DNA of 60,775 bases from IMG/VR virus record IMGVR_UViG_3300030102_004656, positions 1-60,775 of that record, one strand, 5' to 3'. Position 1 is the first letter of the stretch; each line of letters starts with the position of its first letter. The notes beneath the pieces are model-generated. The model was not told the origin of the DNA and did no database searches. It saw nothing but the letters and a program-made list of their open reading frames with translations. The DNA comes from a virus. This document shows, in pieces, positions 30,901 through 38,804 of this stretch. A program made the position numbers and the translations under genes.

Positions 30901-33118
30901 CATCAGTTCCTTCTTCGATGCCCTCAAAAATACCTGATTTGAAGACAGCTCCTGGCCTTGTTTTAGTAGCGAAGATTTTTGCTTGTTCTTTAAACTGAGT
31001 AGCCAATGTACTCTTAACGAGTTTCTTTGTGGTATTATCATTAGCCCACGATGCTCCTTTAATATTATTGACACCATTTTTAAATCTTCTGAAAGAGTAT
31101 TTAGAAACAATATCTTCAACACCTCCCATATTAAGTTTACTAAAACCTACTGTAAGTCCACCAGTAATCGCACCAGATAGGAGGCCACCACCCAAAGCTT
31201 TATCATGCTTCTCCTCATGGGACATATCATCAGGTAGAGAACTATAGATTGTAGCATAAGTAGACCCACCAGATCTAGCAGCGGATGTTGCAAATAAAGA
31301 AACGGGTACGGCTAGCTTAGTAGCTATGTACTCATTGTTTTTGCTAATAGCTGCTTTTACTTTGGTTGAATCTTTTGATGACTCTTTAATAAGTTCTTTG
31401 ATTCTTTTCTGACTAGCTGATTCAAAATTAGTTTTAGGTTTAGAAGTCAGAGCATCATTAACAAAACCTTTTTGGAAATCAAGGAAGTTGACCGCTCCTA
31501 GATCAGGTAATTTGGATGCTATTGTAGTAGCTCCTTTTATTGCCAAAGCAGAAGCTGCTAAGTCAGAAAAGACTTGAGGTACTGCGGTAGCTAGATCATA
31601 CCCAAACCCAAAGTCATCGCCAAACAATGAGGCTACTCTTTTTCTAGCAGCTTGTTTGTTTTGAAAATCAGTTAGCTTTTTAGCTGAAACTTCATTACCT
31701 AATAAAGCCCCAACGCTATATCCTATGCTAGGCACAGCGTTGAATAGGCTTTCATTTATACCATACCAAAAGTTCTTACTTTTAGAATAGTTGCTTTTGT
31801 CCTTAACAAAATTCTCATAGAAAGCAATAGGGTTATTTTTATATTCACTAGGATTTTCTGTCTTAGCATCAACCCACTTTTTACCTACCGTATCCCCTAT
31901 GGTATTGAATATCACATCCATTGTTGGGATGTGTGTACCAATAATAAAATTTTCTCTGGTGTTTTTGAGTGCTTCCTTTTGACCATCACTTAGTCGCTTA
32001 TCTTCATTTACTATCTCATTAAAGTTAGGCAACTTCATGAGTTCAGGGTGAGCAACAGCAATCCCTAAAGGAGTTACTCTAATATTTTTAGAGAGATCCT
32101 CTTCTTCATATTTAAAAGCACCTTGGTTATTAGCATGGGTTATAGCGAGATCTCTTATTATCTCAAAGGCTCTTTTATTAGCTGACTTGTAATAACCCTC
32201 TGTATTTAATCCTGCCCCTTCGACATCACCTAAACCTTTTCTTTTAGCAATCTCTTTAACAATCAAAGGTTGTAGGTTCTTTAATTTCTCAGGGAACTCT
32301 TTAAGAATTATCTGATCAATATCTTCTGGCCTGTCAGCAAAAATTTGATCAATCAAAGAGCCTTCATCTCTGTATGATTCTAAATCTATGGTGCTTGTGA
32401 TAGCATCGTTTATTGCTTTAGATATCTCTGACCCTTGCTGTCCTAACAGATCCCTTACTAAAGCAATATCTTCTGAATCAGACATTGCTTGGAATCTATT
32501 ACGCCCAGTTATTGGTGATTCTCCAAGACCCTCTGTTACTTGCCAAAGATCCCTAGGATCTATAGCTCCAGCATACATAGCTTTCAAAGCATCCGCAGAG
32601 GACTTTACCTTCTGCGATTCTGATGTACCTGAAGAATCAAAGTTACCTGCATAAATACTACCTCTACCTTGTTCTTCTACAGAAGCAAAAGGTAACTGAC
32701 CTGAATTAACCAAAGCTTTTTTAGATCTGTTTAGATAATCTTGTTGAGCTTGTGGGTCAAGACTAGCCCAATCAATGGATGGAAATACTTGTGATACAAA
32801 GTTAGCTTGCCTTTGAGTACCTTGCTTAAGTGCTGTTGAGTTACTAGCTATATCAAAGAACTCATCGTCACTAACTTGATCTCCTCCCGTAAACCAATCT
32901 ACATAGTATGATTGTATTTCAGCTTCTTTATCTCTAGTTAACTCACCTCTCTTAAAAGATTCTCCTCTGTAGTAATCTAAGTAATTAGGTAAGTCATCCT
33001 CAACAGTATTTGAAATATTGCTATAAGACTCTTTCCATTCAGGATAAGTAAGTATTGAACCTAATTGACTAGGCTCTGATTTTTCAGGTTGTAATAAAGT
33101 AGAACTGTCTGTAGCCAC
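24950..33118 (-). CDS. Giant putative internal virion (ejection) protein with zinc-protease motif, 2722 aa
   Basis: One uninterrupted frame of 8.2 kb. Features in order: ~1-450 helical and charged; ~465-560 hydrophobic and Ala/Gly-rich (AVPSIGYSVGALLGNEV; VFSDLAASALAIKGATTIAS), perhaps membrane-interacting; ~700-770 more Gly/Ser/hydrophobic sequence; a zincin motif LIAHELIHVSENNYL with H965, E966 and H969; ~1600-1900 a long, very basic helical/coiled-coil stretch; and a hydrophobic/helical C-terminal third (FGSFLRFRLETWRITTNSFM; FYLGVLAPIGHTLVDGLEDD). Giant helical proteins with membrane-prone C-termini near the terminase are the ejection proteins of podoviruses. The HELIH motif could give a peptidase or a structural zinc site. 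I see no known RNA polymerase motif. Confidence 0.75.
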   Translation of the reverse strand: MATDSSTLLQPEKSEPSQLGSILTYPEWKESYSNISNTVEDDLPNYLDYYRGESFKRGELTRDKEAEIQSYYVDWFTGGDQVSDDEFFDIASNSTALKQGTQRQANFVSQVFPSIDWASLDPQAQQDYLNRSKKALVNSGQLPFASVEEQGRGSIYAGNFDSSGTSESQKVKSSADALKAMYAGAIDPRDLWQVTEGLGESPITGRNRFQAMSDSEDIALVRDLLGQQGSEISKAINDAITSTIDLESYRDEGSLIDQIFADRPEDIDQIILKEFPEKLKNLQPLIVKEIAKRKGLGDVEGAGLNTEGYYKSANKRAFEIIRDLAITHANNQGAFKYEEEDLSKNIRVTPLGIAVAHPELMKLPNFNEIVNEDKRLSDGQKEALKNTRENFIIGTHIPTMDVIFNTIGDTVGKKWVDAKTENPSEYKNNPIAFYENFVKDKSNYSKSKNFWYGINESLFNAVPSIGYSVGALLGNEVSAKKLTDFQNKQAARKRVASLFGDDFGFGYDLATAVPQVFSDLAASALAIKGATTIASKLPDLGAVNFLDFQKGFVNDALTSKPKTNFESASQKRIKELIKESSKDSTKVKAAISKNNEYIATKLAVPVSLFATSAARSGGSTYATIYSSLPDDMSHEEKHDKALGGGLLSGAITGGLTVGFSKLNMGGVEDIVSKYSFRRFKNGVNNIKGASWANDNTTKKLVKSTLATQFKEQAKIFATKTRPGAVFKSGIFEGIEEGTDEFINSFVESSYLNEFVPMGERINNALYAGKLGAFIGGPVGFFTYRGPDVDIFEELETPAQSTNVDPQKVLKIEALEDSAEGLQENSSPESAQVVQEEAAKLGMVNDPQDQGSQVQDIKIEEPLFEEGENVFNPDFDNLSEFDEELIRKYIQGWAPSKEGQQEIQLEFLQLEEGRPMRVGIAKGSNPNDPKIVWQIDSAAIAQQLNALEPTKESYLKKEVLDNLIAHELIHVSENNYLKGIWRQSEQGLEAGTDFVDFAKSYLGNMYLDLVGTKAGKKLAVESVARHLGIKTNEVVLPTAEALGSSGMTMDEVVSEMTRQFVELSKGSNSSKSVADFFKGIPESFLRFIQGVVAKVRVFTKPENVAFPKDVKEIYKSLDSQLVSHLNSVEDSYVEILKRSLQGRRLIFETASNENLETTPQETPVEAGALGDSWSQALSEYEQATSWSNDLFAENQIEQSLSNVARAHILANPLYNINEAQLDLIASWYNSNVLGKKLKNLRNVKFDFEIDIEVQNEDGTTTTRKQLVKDISSADSDLKIDRRVRDLLKSAYSNAKKSEDYLPTLSDFLIQLDADINGVDFSTRKEFVLNNNPSESYSRRPVPTSSKKLQREYPDEDINEINQFVLDTTEFFDSLPELQGRVVNLNYESTSGNDPIMVSDGEITLNVYALPNLVKVPKNEWVSQVNIKLAEDKFLNEVSSEELQSAYNELGPSILAFLSSELNTSIGTETKSEADIVDDNGDIIPEVAEEIVKNLVRKYTSDVLSDSDIEDIFSIISSYSGLRGLAIKSIDSINNSFLESSDDFDLVNNEMLEEAASNLKANKIFDSNDELEVPFDDSDTESSLDFIRNVIVNKSSPSLRTRLEVPIGILKGGYQKPKIFESLEKFNFDNQLQKFWNFLAGYADPRWRREQERRQSFYAAIKVEGEMFVKNIDKVVKRDYENGWDDASDLVSVASGTTEGATPSEEFRTKVASRRDAAIDRAKKNFNGDVDLLKEKIKEARANERERISIEKERIRKAILRDIERAHKDIQKTSPELSRLIREARKRLTEAANIIAEDLGIINPSKYGSLKLKFSKNEGFYLTRSYLAFKDAKYRNKIENSKSEKYRVLRVQAGKRIKRQKIDREINDKLLAKDKEAYKNEDTDWLLKSEALKRELVERQVKEAEKFIPDTEYEKEALRFLEKLGDDPETDVLMRKNELLSSEVRDFLGEIQDPRFNLVNSLATVKAQVNQIYDGINLMRLSRVEGDKDESNWWAVTTEEYQSMQEEDPARFEELGWANFKPVLDKENNKSSIFPSRFQKPFNPFMDTSKGWFIHPDLVDFYNVKNKQEARAHHGPIDKVFRWFVFTSLGTKTLGSSTYFTRNIAGALTYFPAMQGTPIARDGDNPRKIMGVSLPRTNFKELMSELSEVGVPQVLGDIMGAEGPLAQKTGIQNTVNDLRIYLFEIGLLEPEITTALIQDMLSSDITEARLEQDFFDVVNKIYEENGLPSLKKKGAIEELSLEVMGEIATKLGKKGLRISQESVRTLQRLSLATDAFYKIRQFAIERNYLERARQWDQDNLRDTGYASLTNEAIDMEAVNKIKQTAQYYSQSPKIYNDWKDSIAGGVFGSFLRFRLETWRITTNSFMLAKKERASENPIIKSRGTLRLKGAATTSAIMSLSDIMMERIFYLGVLAPIGHTLVDGLEDDERSALQLAVPSFLRDHTFLYSKDKEGKLHSWDLTYVNPFSPVFDVPSAMVKAYKADENIAVSGAEAFLKQFVAPFVDPQIAVNAYMGAFINNEDSRGNKIAFNSDSVLTRIRKQAEVFIKEAYTPPTVLRKSENFMEDGEFDFKTFLKNYVSPIKPYVIDPDNSARTFHKGIKQDLELAQFKLNRAILNDNYTEEDVIKAAKDSVEQGKIAAKLMNKYRKAFTGKAIGANVDVFDETGKRSFTKGKYDEVINRGRWFSGDLSDKRKETLDSKSLGKYEVFLKEVQKIADEDGFFIND

Positions 33119-33140
33119 AACAAAGTTTTAGTATTTTAAA

Positions 33141-34262
33141 TTATCTTGAGGGTATTCCTAAACTATTTAAAGTGCTCGGTCTTCTACGAATACTAGGGTC
33201 ATACCTGTTAAACTGCATAGCCCCAGGGATAGTAGAGTTGACGTTACCTAGCTCAAGCATTAGCTCACCAAGAGTTGAACGAGTAGAACTACCAGCTTTT
33301 GATACTTTAGATGCAACAGTATTCCCACTTTCCTTTGGAACAACACTACCCATATCTTTAATGTTCTTCTCAATTCGTTGCATTATAGAAAGTATCTTAG
33401 GATTATTACTCAGACCTAAATCTTTAACCCCATTAAGAATCACTTGAGCTCTGGTTTTAATATCATCATCTGTAGCAGTAGTACTATTTAAAGGAGTTAG
33501 GTAGCTCTTAAATCCTGATATCCTGTCAGTCATATTTTGACTGGATTGTTTAGCAGCTTCTTTTTGAGATTTTATTCTCATAGCTTGTTTAGCTGACTCC
33601 TTAAGAGGCTTCAGTTGTTCTGGTGTAGCCCCATAATATTTCAAAGCTTCATCAACAGCTTCAGTAGATCCTGACTCAAGGGCTTCTGTTAGTACCTTGC
33701 TAGCTACTTTAGGGATCTCAGGATTAATAGACTTCATTGTAGCATCGTTGAAGTTTGTAAGAGCTTGCTTACCAACATCAGATACCATAAACTGAGGGTT
33801 ATCAAAAAAGAATGAGTATCCTGCTGTGTATTTATCCTCAATACTCTTAGAAGGATCATTCATATTCTCACTAAAGAAGTCAGAAAACTCTTGGAGCTTT
33901 AGTAAATTATCTCTTTCATTCTTGTCAGCCCTAGCTCTCTGGGCAAAGTTTAACTTTTGAGTCTCAAACTCCATAAGACTTTTAGCTCTGGCCATAGCAG
34001 CATTAGCTTGACTAGTCTTTGCACGTTCTAGTTTATCTAAAGTAGGTATATATTTTCTACGAATAACTTCTCCATGCATCGGGGAAGTAGATGCTAATGA
34101 AAATATATTACTTTTTAACGCTTGTATATCTTGCGTTGTAAAATCAACAGCAGGGTCGGCTGCTTGTGTCTGTGCATTTGCAACTAAGAACTGGGCTGTT
34201 TGGTCTACAGAATCATAGGATCTTTTTTCCCTAGGACTCAACTTATTTCGATAAGGTTCCAT
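33141..34262 (-). CDS. Helical internal virion candidate, 373 aa
   Basis: Almost entirely helical and charged, with many Gln and Lys (EKRSYDSVDQTAQFLVANAQ; LMEFETQKLNFAQRARADKN; SAKQAMRIKSQKEAAKQSSQ), and a Ser/Thr-rich C-terminus ending RYDPSIRRRPSTLNSLGIP. It has the feel of internal core or ejection proteins of podoviruses and lies 22 bases from the giant protein. No family is recognised. Confidence 0.65.
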   Translation of the reverse strand: MEPYRNKLSPREKRSYDSVDQTAQFLVANAQTQAADPAVDFTTQDIQALKSNIFSLASTSPMHGEVIRRKYIPTLDKLERAKTSQANAAMARAKSLMEFETQKLNFAQRARADKNERDNLLKLQEFSDFFSENMNDPSKSIEDKYTAGYSFFFDNPQFMVSDVGKQALTNFNDATMKSINPEIPKVASKVLTEALESGSTEAVDEALKYYGATPEQLKPLKESAKQAMRIKSQKEAAKQSSQNMTDRISGFKSYLTPLNSTTATDDDIKTRAQVILNGVKDLGLSNNPKILSIMQRIEKNIKDMGSVVPKESGNTVASKVSKAGSSTRSTLGELMLELGNVNSTIPGAMQFNRYDPSIRRRPSTLNSLGIPSR

Positions 34263-34263
34263 A

Positions 34264-35832
34264 CTACTGATTCAATAAAGCACTGACGTTCTTATTCTTT
34301 TTCATTGCCTCAAGAGCCTTACGTTTTTTCTCTTCTGCTTCAGCTATTTTCTTTTGATTCTCATCTAATAATCTTTGATCTTCTTGGTTTTGAAAGTCAG
34401 TCTTTGAACTATCCGAAGGAGAAGGTATTCCATATCCACCCATGTTTTCTACTATACCTGTTTCATCAAACCCTTGATCTTTAAAACCTTCTTCTTTCTT
34501 TCTTTTTCCTTTGACCTTGTCCTCAATTCCTTTAATAAGTTCATCTGCCCTTTTGGTTTTTTGTTCATCTGCAATCATCCTATCAAGTCCTTTAAGAGCT
34601 CTTTCTTTTTGCTCTAAATCAGTAATTGCTTGTGTATCAATCTTAGGGATGCTCACAGGATCTAATAAATTACCTTCAGCATCTACTTTTTTCCGTGTCT
34701 GCTTTGGTCTTAGTATCTCTTGATAAGTTTTTAGATCGATAGGGTTAGGTGTGTTACCTAACCTATTAGCCATAGATATATTATCAGCAGCGATCTTCCC
34801 TTGAGGGAACATAAGTCCTTCTTTTGATTCTTTATTATATTCAGCTTCATCCATATACTTATTTACGACCCTAGAAAAGTCTTCAGCACCAAAAGAAAAA
34901 TTACCTAGCTTCCTACCAGCAGCTATAATCTCATTCTTTTCTTTTTGATTTTCAGGTTTACGCCAATAGTCTGGACCCTCTTGTAAAAGACGATCTCTAA
35001 TACGCTCTCCTAAAACTCTTCTAGTATCAATGTTTCTCCTGACTTCAGACTTACCAGCTTCCGCAGCTTTAGGTCTCAAAGCATTAATCTCATCAAGAAG
35101 CCTAGCTCTTTGTTCATTAAGAGGTAGTTCTTTAACCTTTCCACTAGCCCCTAGCTCAGTGCTTTCTTTAGGAATTCCTGTATCTATCTGATTTTCACCA
35201 TCTGTAGTGCCAATCTTAACTGTATCACTACCACTACCACCAGTACCTAAAGCTTCAGCAGGTGACTCCATCTCCATCTCTTCCTCATCAGTTCCTGTAA
35301 GTAGTCCACTTATAACCCTGTTAACAATCTGCTTAGATTTTTTAGGTGGTTTTGTTGTAGGGGGTTTTTGGTTAGGTAATGTCCTGCCTTCAACATCTCT
35401 TATATTACGACCTCCTGCTCGAGGACGGACACCTCCAACTTCAAACTTAGTCGGCTGACTCAACTTATTAGTTTTAGCTACATCCATAGGTCCATCAATC
35501 CTACGATTTATAGTTGGGTCTTGTTGTTGACGGGATGTAACCGTGCTAGTTTTAGTTTTAGGAGGTATAACTTCTCCTTCAACTACTTTAGATTTAGTAA
35601 TTGGGGCTTTATCAGTAGTTTTTGTGCCCTTACGTAATTTACCTAGTTTAGTTAGTTGTGCCCCAGGAATTATTTGTAAAGCTCTACTACCAGCAGCGTC
35701 CCAATCTCCTCTTACTAAAGAAATAGCAGTGTTAACTATGTCAGGGATAGCCCCAACTTTAGGTGCAGTACCTGCCCAGTCAAGACCGATCTGTAAATTG
35801 TCTACTAAGCTCCAGAATTTGTTTGATGCCAT
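34264..35832 (-). CDS. Virion protein with pretoxin-like N-terminal segment, 522 aa
   Basis: Residues ~14-60 (LDWAGTAPKVGAIPDIVNTA; SLVRGDWDAAGSRALQIIPG) match the D-x-x-G-x-x-P-x-x-G-x-x-x-D-x-x-N-x-x-I-x-x-x-R-G-D pattern of the pretoxin/PT-TG-type segment that precedes toxin domains in bacterial polymorphic toxins. I also know this pattern from phage virion proteins. The rest is charged, Pro/Lys-rich and low in structure (SQPTKFEVGGVRPRAGGRN; a Lys-rich C-terminus). No toxin domain is seen. It likely travels in the virion with the giant protein. It is one base from the 373-residue gene and 145 bases from the terminase gene. Confidence 0.65.
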   Translation of the reverse strand: MASNKFWSLVDNLQIGLDWAGTAPKVGAIPDIVNTAISLVRGDWDAAGSRALQIIPGAQLTKLGKLRKGTKTTDKAPITKSKVVEGEVIPPKTKTSTVTSRQQQDPTINRRIDGPMDVAKTNKLSQPTKFEVGGVRPRAGGRNIRDVEGRTLPNQKPPTTKPPKKSKQIVNRVISGLLTGTDEEEMEMESPAEALGTGGSGSDTVKIGTTDGENQIDTGIPKESTELGASGKVKELPLNEQRARLLDEINALRPKAAEAGKSEVRRNIDTRRVLGERIRDRLLQEGPDYWRKPENQKEKNEIIAAGRKLGNFSFGAEDFSRVVNKYMDEAEYNKESKEGLMFPQGKIAADNISMANRLGNTPNPIDLKTYQEILRPKQTRKKVDAEGNLLDPVSIPKIDTQAITDLEQKERALKGLDRMIADEQKTKRADELIKGIEDKVKGKRKKEEGFKDQGFDETGIVENMGGYGIPSPSDSSKTDFQNQEDQRLLDENQKKIAEAEEKKRKALEAMKKNKNVSALLNQ

Positions 35833-35863
35833 AAGAATAAGTTTGTAATTGATAAAAAAGATT

Positions 35864-35877
35864 CCTTAAATTTAAGG
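35864..35877 (-). terminator. AT-rich palindrome with T tract after the terminase gene
   Basis: CCTTAAATTTAAGG is a perfect 14-bp palindrome. On the minus strand it is followed by AATCTTTTTTATC. With few G-C pairs and almost no loop it would be a weak terminator between the terminase gene and the 522-residue gene; it could also be an operator. Confidence 0.4.
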
Positions 35878-35977
35878 TTTATTCTAATTAAGTCAACTCA
35901 CCACCTAAATCTCACAAGATCACTTAAGCCTTTTATTTCTATTTGCTGTAAATTGCTTAACTTGTATTTAAGAGATG

Positions 35978-37759
35978 TCAATCCATTAGCGAGTCAGTTT
36001 TCAAAATCTGTGTTAAACCCTTTAAAGTTTTTCTTTTTTGAAAAGAACCATCTTTATTTTTCTTTGGTGGGTCAACTGCGACAAGTCCATGACGTTGTCT
36101 GGCTAAATCAATACACAAAAACGCAGCGTCTGCTAAGTCAGGAGACTGCCCAAACCTCGCTTTATACTCTACTTTAGACTCTAACTTCATCCGTAAGTTT
36201 GATCCTGTCTTCACTATGTCATAATTCCTGTTAGTTATTTCTTTCACTAAATCAGCGGAAATGCCAAATAATTGACGTGTCCTACAAAGTTCTTTGCCAA
36301 TAAACCAAAGCTCGCTTACCCTGTTTACATATATTTCGTGACCTATATTTTTACTACGGACACTTACTCTTTTATCTGATGCCTTTCCTCCAAAAGAAAC
36401 CCGAAGAATATCCCCACCAAACTCTTGAGCAAGAACATCTGCAAGAGGTTGACCAGCTCCCGTTGCGTCAATCGCAAGGTTCGATGCAACAACCTCTCGT
36501 TTGTCGCACTCCTCCTTCACTAAACGAGCTATCTGATAAGAGCGTGGGACCGCTTTGTTGGTGGCATCGTCGTTAATCTGCACAGGTTTAGTTAGCTCAC
36601 AAACAAATTGACCACTGTCATCCATACCTACTTTACCAAAGTACAAGATAGACCTATCCCCATCTGTAGTAAAAGCAGGGTCAAATCCTGCAATATTAAC
36701 AGGTTTAGTTGACCATTGAACCGTGGACATTGAACCAGAGTCTATGAGCTCTGATTCAGTGTACACTGTTTCAGATTCATCACTATCAAAGAATACTGCA
36801 CGAACCATTCGCATGTACCCTCTACTCTTAGCACCAAGGAGTTCTGCATCCTCCTCTACTTTTTCAAGCGTAGGTAACCAAGGGTATTTATTCTCACCAG
36901 CTATAATATTAGGAGATCTTTCTCCATCGAGTCTTATATAAGTTCCTCCCCACTTTGTTTCCCAAGTATCATCTACTTCAGTGTTGATTTTTTCCCATGT
37001 GTCTTGAGGAGTACTCCACACACCAAACGCATCAAACCTACTAGAAGGGTTACTCATACCTACTAGTGAGAAGTAAGGGTTCTTAGATAAGTTGGAAAGA
37101 CCGGCCTGTAAGATAGCTTCACTCAATTCACTAAGCTCGTCAGCAATTAAGAACACTCTCTTTTGTTTGATACCAATAAATTTACCAACTGCTTCTCGTG
37201 TCTTTGACTTTTCAGCAGCGATTAAAGATAGCCCAGCTCTCTCAAAGAGAGTTCCATTCTCATCTATATAAGCAACATTACCAATAGAGTCTCTAATTTT
37301 AAATGGGGCTCCTCTCATTACACTTAGTAAACTAATTACTGATCCCCATATTCTTTTCCTGGCCTCCCGTAAAGTAGTCGACGTTAACAGGATCAAAGTT
37401 TCATCAGGTCTAGCTAACCAGTTTACAATCCCCCATGCAGCCATAGTATGTGATTTACCACTAGACGCAGCACCCCCAATCGCTACGTATTTATTTTTCA
37501 GAGCTGCTTGTATAATCTCTTCAGCCCAAGGATGTCTCACCATTAAAGGTTCGGCAACACCATCGTGATTCCAGAGCATGTCGCATATTCTCCAGAAGTA
37601 ATACTCTTTTTCTTTTAAAGAAGGGCTGTGGTAGAAACCAATTAAGTGATGGTTGAGGGTATTATCTTCGGGTATATTTTTTAAACTGTCTCCAATTTTG
37701 TATAAACCTGTCTTCTTATCAAACTTTGGTTCATACCTAGTTATTAGTTCTGTGTCCAT
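35978..37759 (-). CDS. terL: Terminase large subunit, 593 aa
   Basis: It is the ATP-driven motor and nuclease that packages DNA into the head. The ATPase domain has Walker A GGAASSGKSH (residues 95-104), a Walker B VFLIADELSEL (~202-212) and a coupling segment SNPSSRFD. The nuclease domain shows IAGFDPAFTTDGDRSILYF with the first Asp, a middle LAIDATGAGQPLADVLA, and SPDLADAAFLCIDLAR near the C-terminus with the last acidic pair. The length is typical. It is transcribed away from the HTH gene at 37805, with a palindrome between. The ends are probably generated by this enzyme, but cos or headful cutting cannot be decided from one copy of the sequence. Confidence 0.93.
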   Translation of the reverse strand: MDTELITRYEPKFDKKTGLYKIGDSLKNIPEDNTLNHHLIGFYHSPSLKEKEYYFWRICDMLWNHDGVAEPLMVRHPWAEEIIQAALKNKYVAIGGAASSGKSHTMAAWGIVNWLARPDETLILLTSTTLREARKRIWGSVISLLSVMRGAPFKIRDSIGNVAYIDENGTLFERAGLSLIAAEKSKTREAVGKFIGIKQKRVFLIADELSELSEAILQAGLSNLSKNPYFSLVGMSNPSSRFDAFGVWSTPQDTWEKINTEVDDTWETKWGGTYIRLDGERSPNIIAGENKYPWLPTLEKVEEDAELLGAKSRGYMRMVRAVFFDSDESETVYTESELIDSGSMSTVQWSTKPVNIAGFDPAFTTDGDRSILYFGKVGMDDSGQFVCELTKPVQINDDATNKAVPRSYQIARLVKEECDKREVVASNLAIDATGAGQPLADVLAQEFGGDILRVSFGGKASDKRVSVRSKNIGHEIYVNRVSELWFIGKELCRTRQLFGISADLVKEITNRNYDIVKTGSNLRMKLESKVEYKARFGQSPDLADAAFLCIDLARQRHGLVAVDPPKKNKDGSFQKRKTLKGLTQILKTDSLMD

Positions 37760-37785
37760 CGTATACTTGAATTTGTCTAGTTATA

Positions 37786-37799
37786 GTAGTATATACTAC
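37786..37799. promoter_or_regulatory. 14-bp perfect palindrome between terL and the HTH gene
   Basis: GTAGTATATACTAC occupies the middle of the 45-base gap between the divergent genes. It contains a TATACT -10-like box on each strand, so it may be both promoter core and operator. The GTATATAC core recurs in the inverted repeat upstream of the early operon (16624-16672). Confidence 0.65.
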
Positions 37800-37804
37800 A
37801 TAGT

Positions 37805-38308
37805 TTGGATAAAGACACTAGGAAAAGACTAATACAAGATGCTATTGATATGTATACCAAGAGCAATCTTGGAGTATCACTTATTGCTAAAAAGTTAGAT
37901 GTTAATCCTGAAACAGTCAGGAGATGGCTTAAGGCTAACGATGTTTGGAAAAAAGATTTAGTTGTCAAAAAACAAGATGAAGCTAAAGAGAACACAGAAA
38001 TTATTAGGGATAATGTGGAGATGTTTACAAACAAACAAAGTAACCCCCTACTAAATCTTTTATCTCCTCGAACACTTTCAAAAGCTGCTGAAAATGTAGA
38101 TGAAGGAATTCAAAACGCTGACCCTAGGAACCCAAAACACTCTACCGCTATCAAATCCAACATAGATATCCTTAAAGCTTTATCTGGATTAGATAGGGGT
38201 AGAGATTCTAATGGCAGTCTTAACATAAATGTTAGTTTGCTGAAAAAGAATTGGGGAGCAAATCAAGATGTATTAGACGCTGAAATTCAAGAAGAACCAG
38301 AAGAATAA
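37805..38308 (+). CDS. HTH protein, possible terminase small subunit, 167 aa
   Basis: The first 50 residues hold a helix-turn-helix (YTKSNLGVSLIAKKLDVNPE followed by TVRRWLKANDVW), as in terminase small subunits and Xre/phiC-like adaptors. The rest is helical and charged with a C-terminal acidic tail. The likely start is TTG at 37805 (LDKDTRKRLIQDAIDMY); the next ATG, at 37850, would cut into the helix. Adjacent to terL it is the best candidate small subunit, which binds the pac site. Its opposite orientation is unusual, and with the palindrome next to it an autoregulator is an alternative. It overlaps the next gene by none. Confidence 0.7.
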   Translation: MDKDTRKRLIQDAIDMYTKSNLGVSLIAKKLDVNPETVRRWLKANDVWKKDLVVKKQDEAKENTEIIRDNVEMFTNKQSNPLLNLLSPRTLSKAAENVDEGIQNADPRNPKHSTAIKSNIDILKALSGLDRGRDSNGSLNINVSLLKKNWGANQDVLDAEIQEEPEE

Positions 38309-38584
38309 ATGTCAACAAAAGAAGATGGTGATACCGCCCTGTTATTATACGATGGCCTACAAGATGCCTTTATTGGTAGCATTGAAAGAGTAGGTCAACC
38401 TCCTATCGCTTGTTATAGTAAGCGAATGGTCATTTCAGTCCTAGTAGAAAACTATGACCTAACAGAAAAAGAAGCTAGGGACAGGTATGCCTTTGAGCTT
38501 TTACTTAGTAATCACGGAGATGCAACCCCCTGTTTTCTAAATGATGATCCACCAAATGTTTCAGGAGAGATCAAGGGTAAATAA
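38309..38584 (+). CDS. Conserved-looking phage protein, 91 aa
   Basis: The sequence starts MSTKEDGDTALLLYDGLQDAF and runs IGSIERVGQPPIACYSKRMV, VENYDLTEKEARDRYAFELL. I have the impression of a widespread small phage protein with this D-G-x-x-x-A-x-x-G pattern but cannot name it. It begins directly after the HTH gene's stop and starts the replication block. Confidence 0.65.
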   Translation: MSTKEDGDTALLLYDGLQDAFIGSIERVGQPPIACYSKRMVISVLVENYDLTEKEARDRYAFELLLSNHGDATPCFLNDDPPNVSGEIKGK

Positions 38585-38594
38585 CCCTACAGTC

Positions 38595-38804
38595 ATGATT
38601 AGGTATGATCTGCCTAATAAAGACTTTCAGTTTAAGGCTGAAAAAAGGGTGGGGTCTTTTTATCGTGTTATCCCACGAACTGCTAAAGAAATTTTTTATA
38701 TACAAATGCTAGTCAAGAACATAGATGTTATGATCCCATCAGAAGGTGACGGGCTTATACTATCCTGTAAAGTGGTTGATCGGCTTCATGTACATCCAGA
38801 TTAA
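38595..38804 (+). CDS. Unknown protein, 69 aa
   Basis: The better start is the ATG at 38595 (MIRYDLPNKDFQFKAEKRVG), because the earlier ATG at 38541 overlaps the previous gene by 44 bases. The protein is compact and basic (SFYRVIPRTAKEIFYIQMLV; LILSCKVVDRLHVHPD). No family is recognised. Its stop overlaps the next start (TAATG). Confidence 0.6.
   Translation: MIRYDLPNKDFQFKAEKRVGSFYRVIPRTAKEIFYIQMLVKNIDVMIPSEGDGLILSCKVVDRLHVHPD

Noticed and set aside
25699-32654. Many plus-strand frames under the giant 2722-residue gene
   Set aside because: All are short relative to an 8.2-kb open frame and lack motifs; the region is coding on the minus strand.
24950-33118. Idea that the giant protein is an N4-type virion RNA polymerase
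   Set aside because: Size and position invite it, but I could not find the expected T7-like catalytic motifs, and the HELIH and helical ejection-protein features explain it better.
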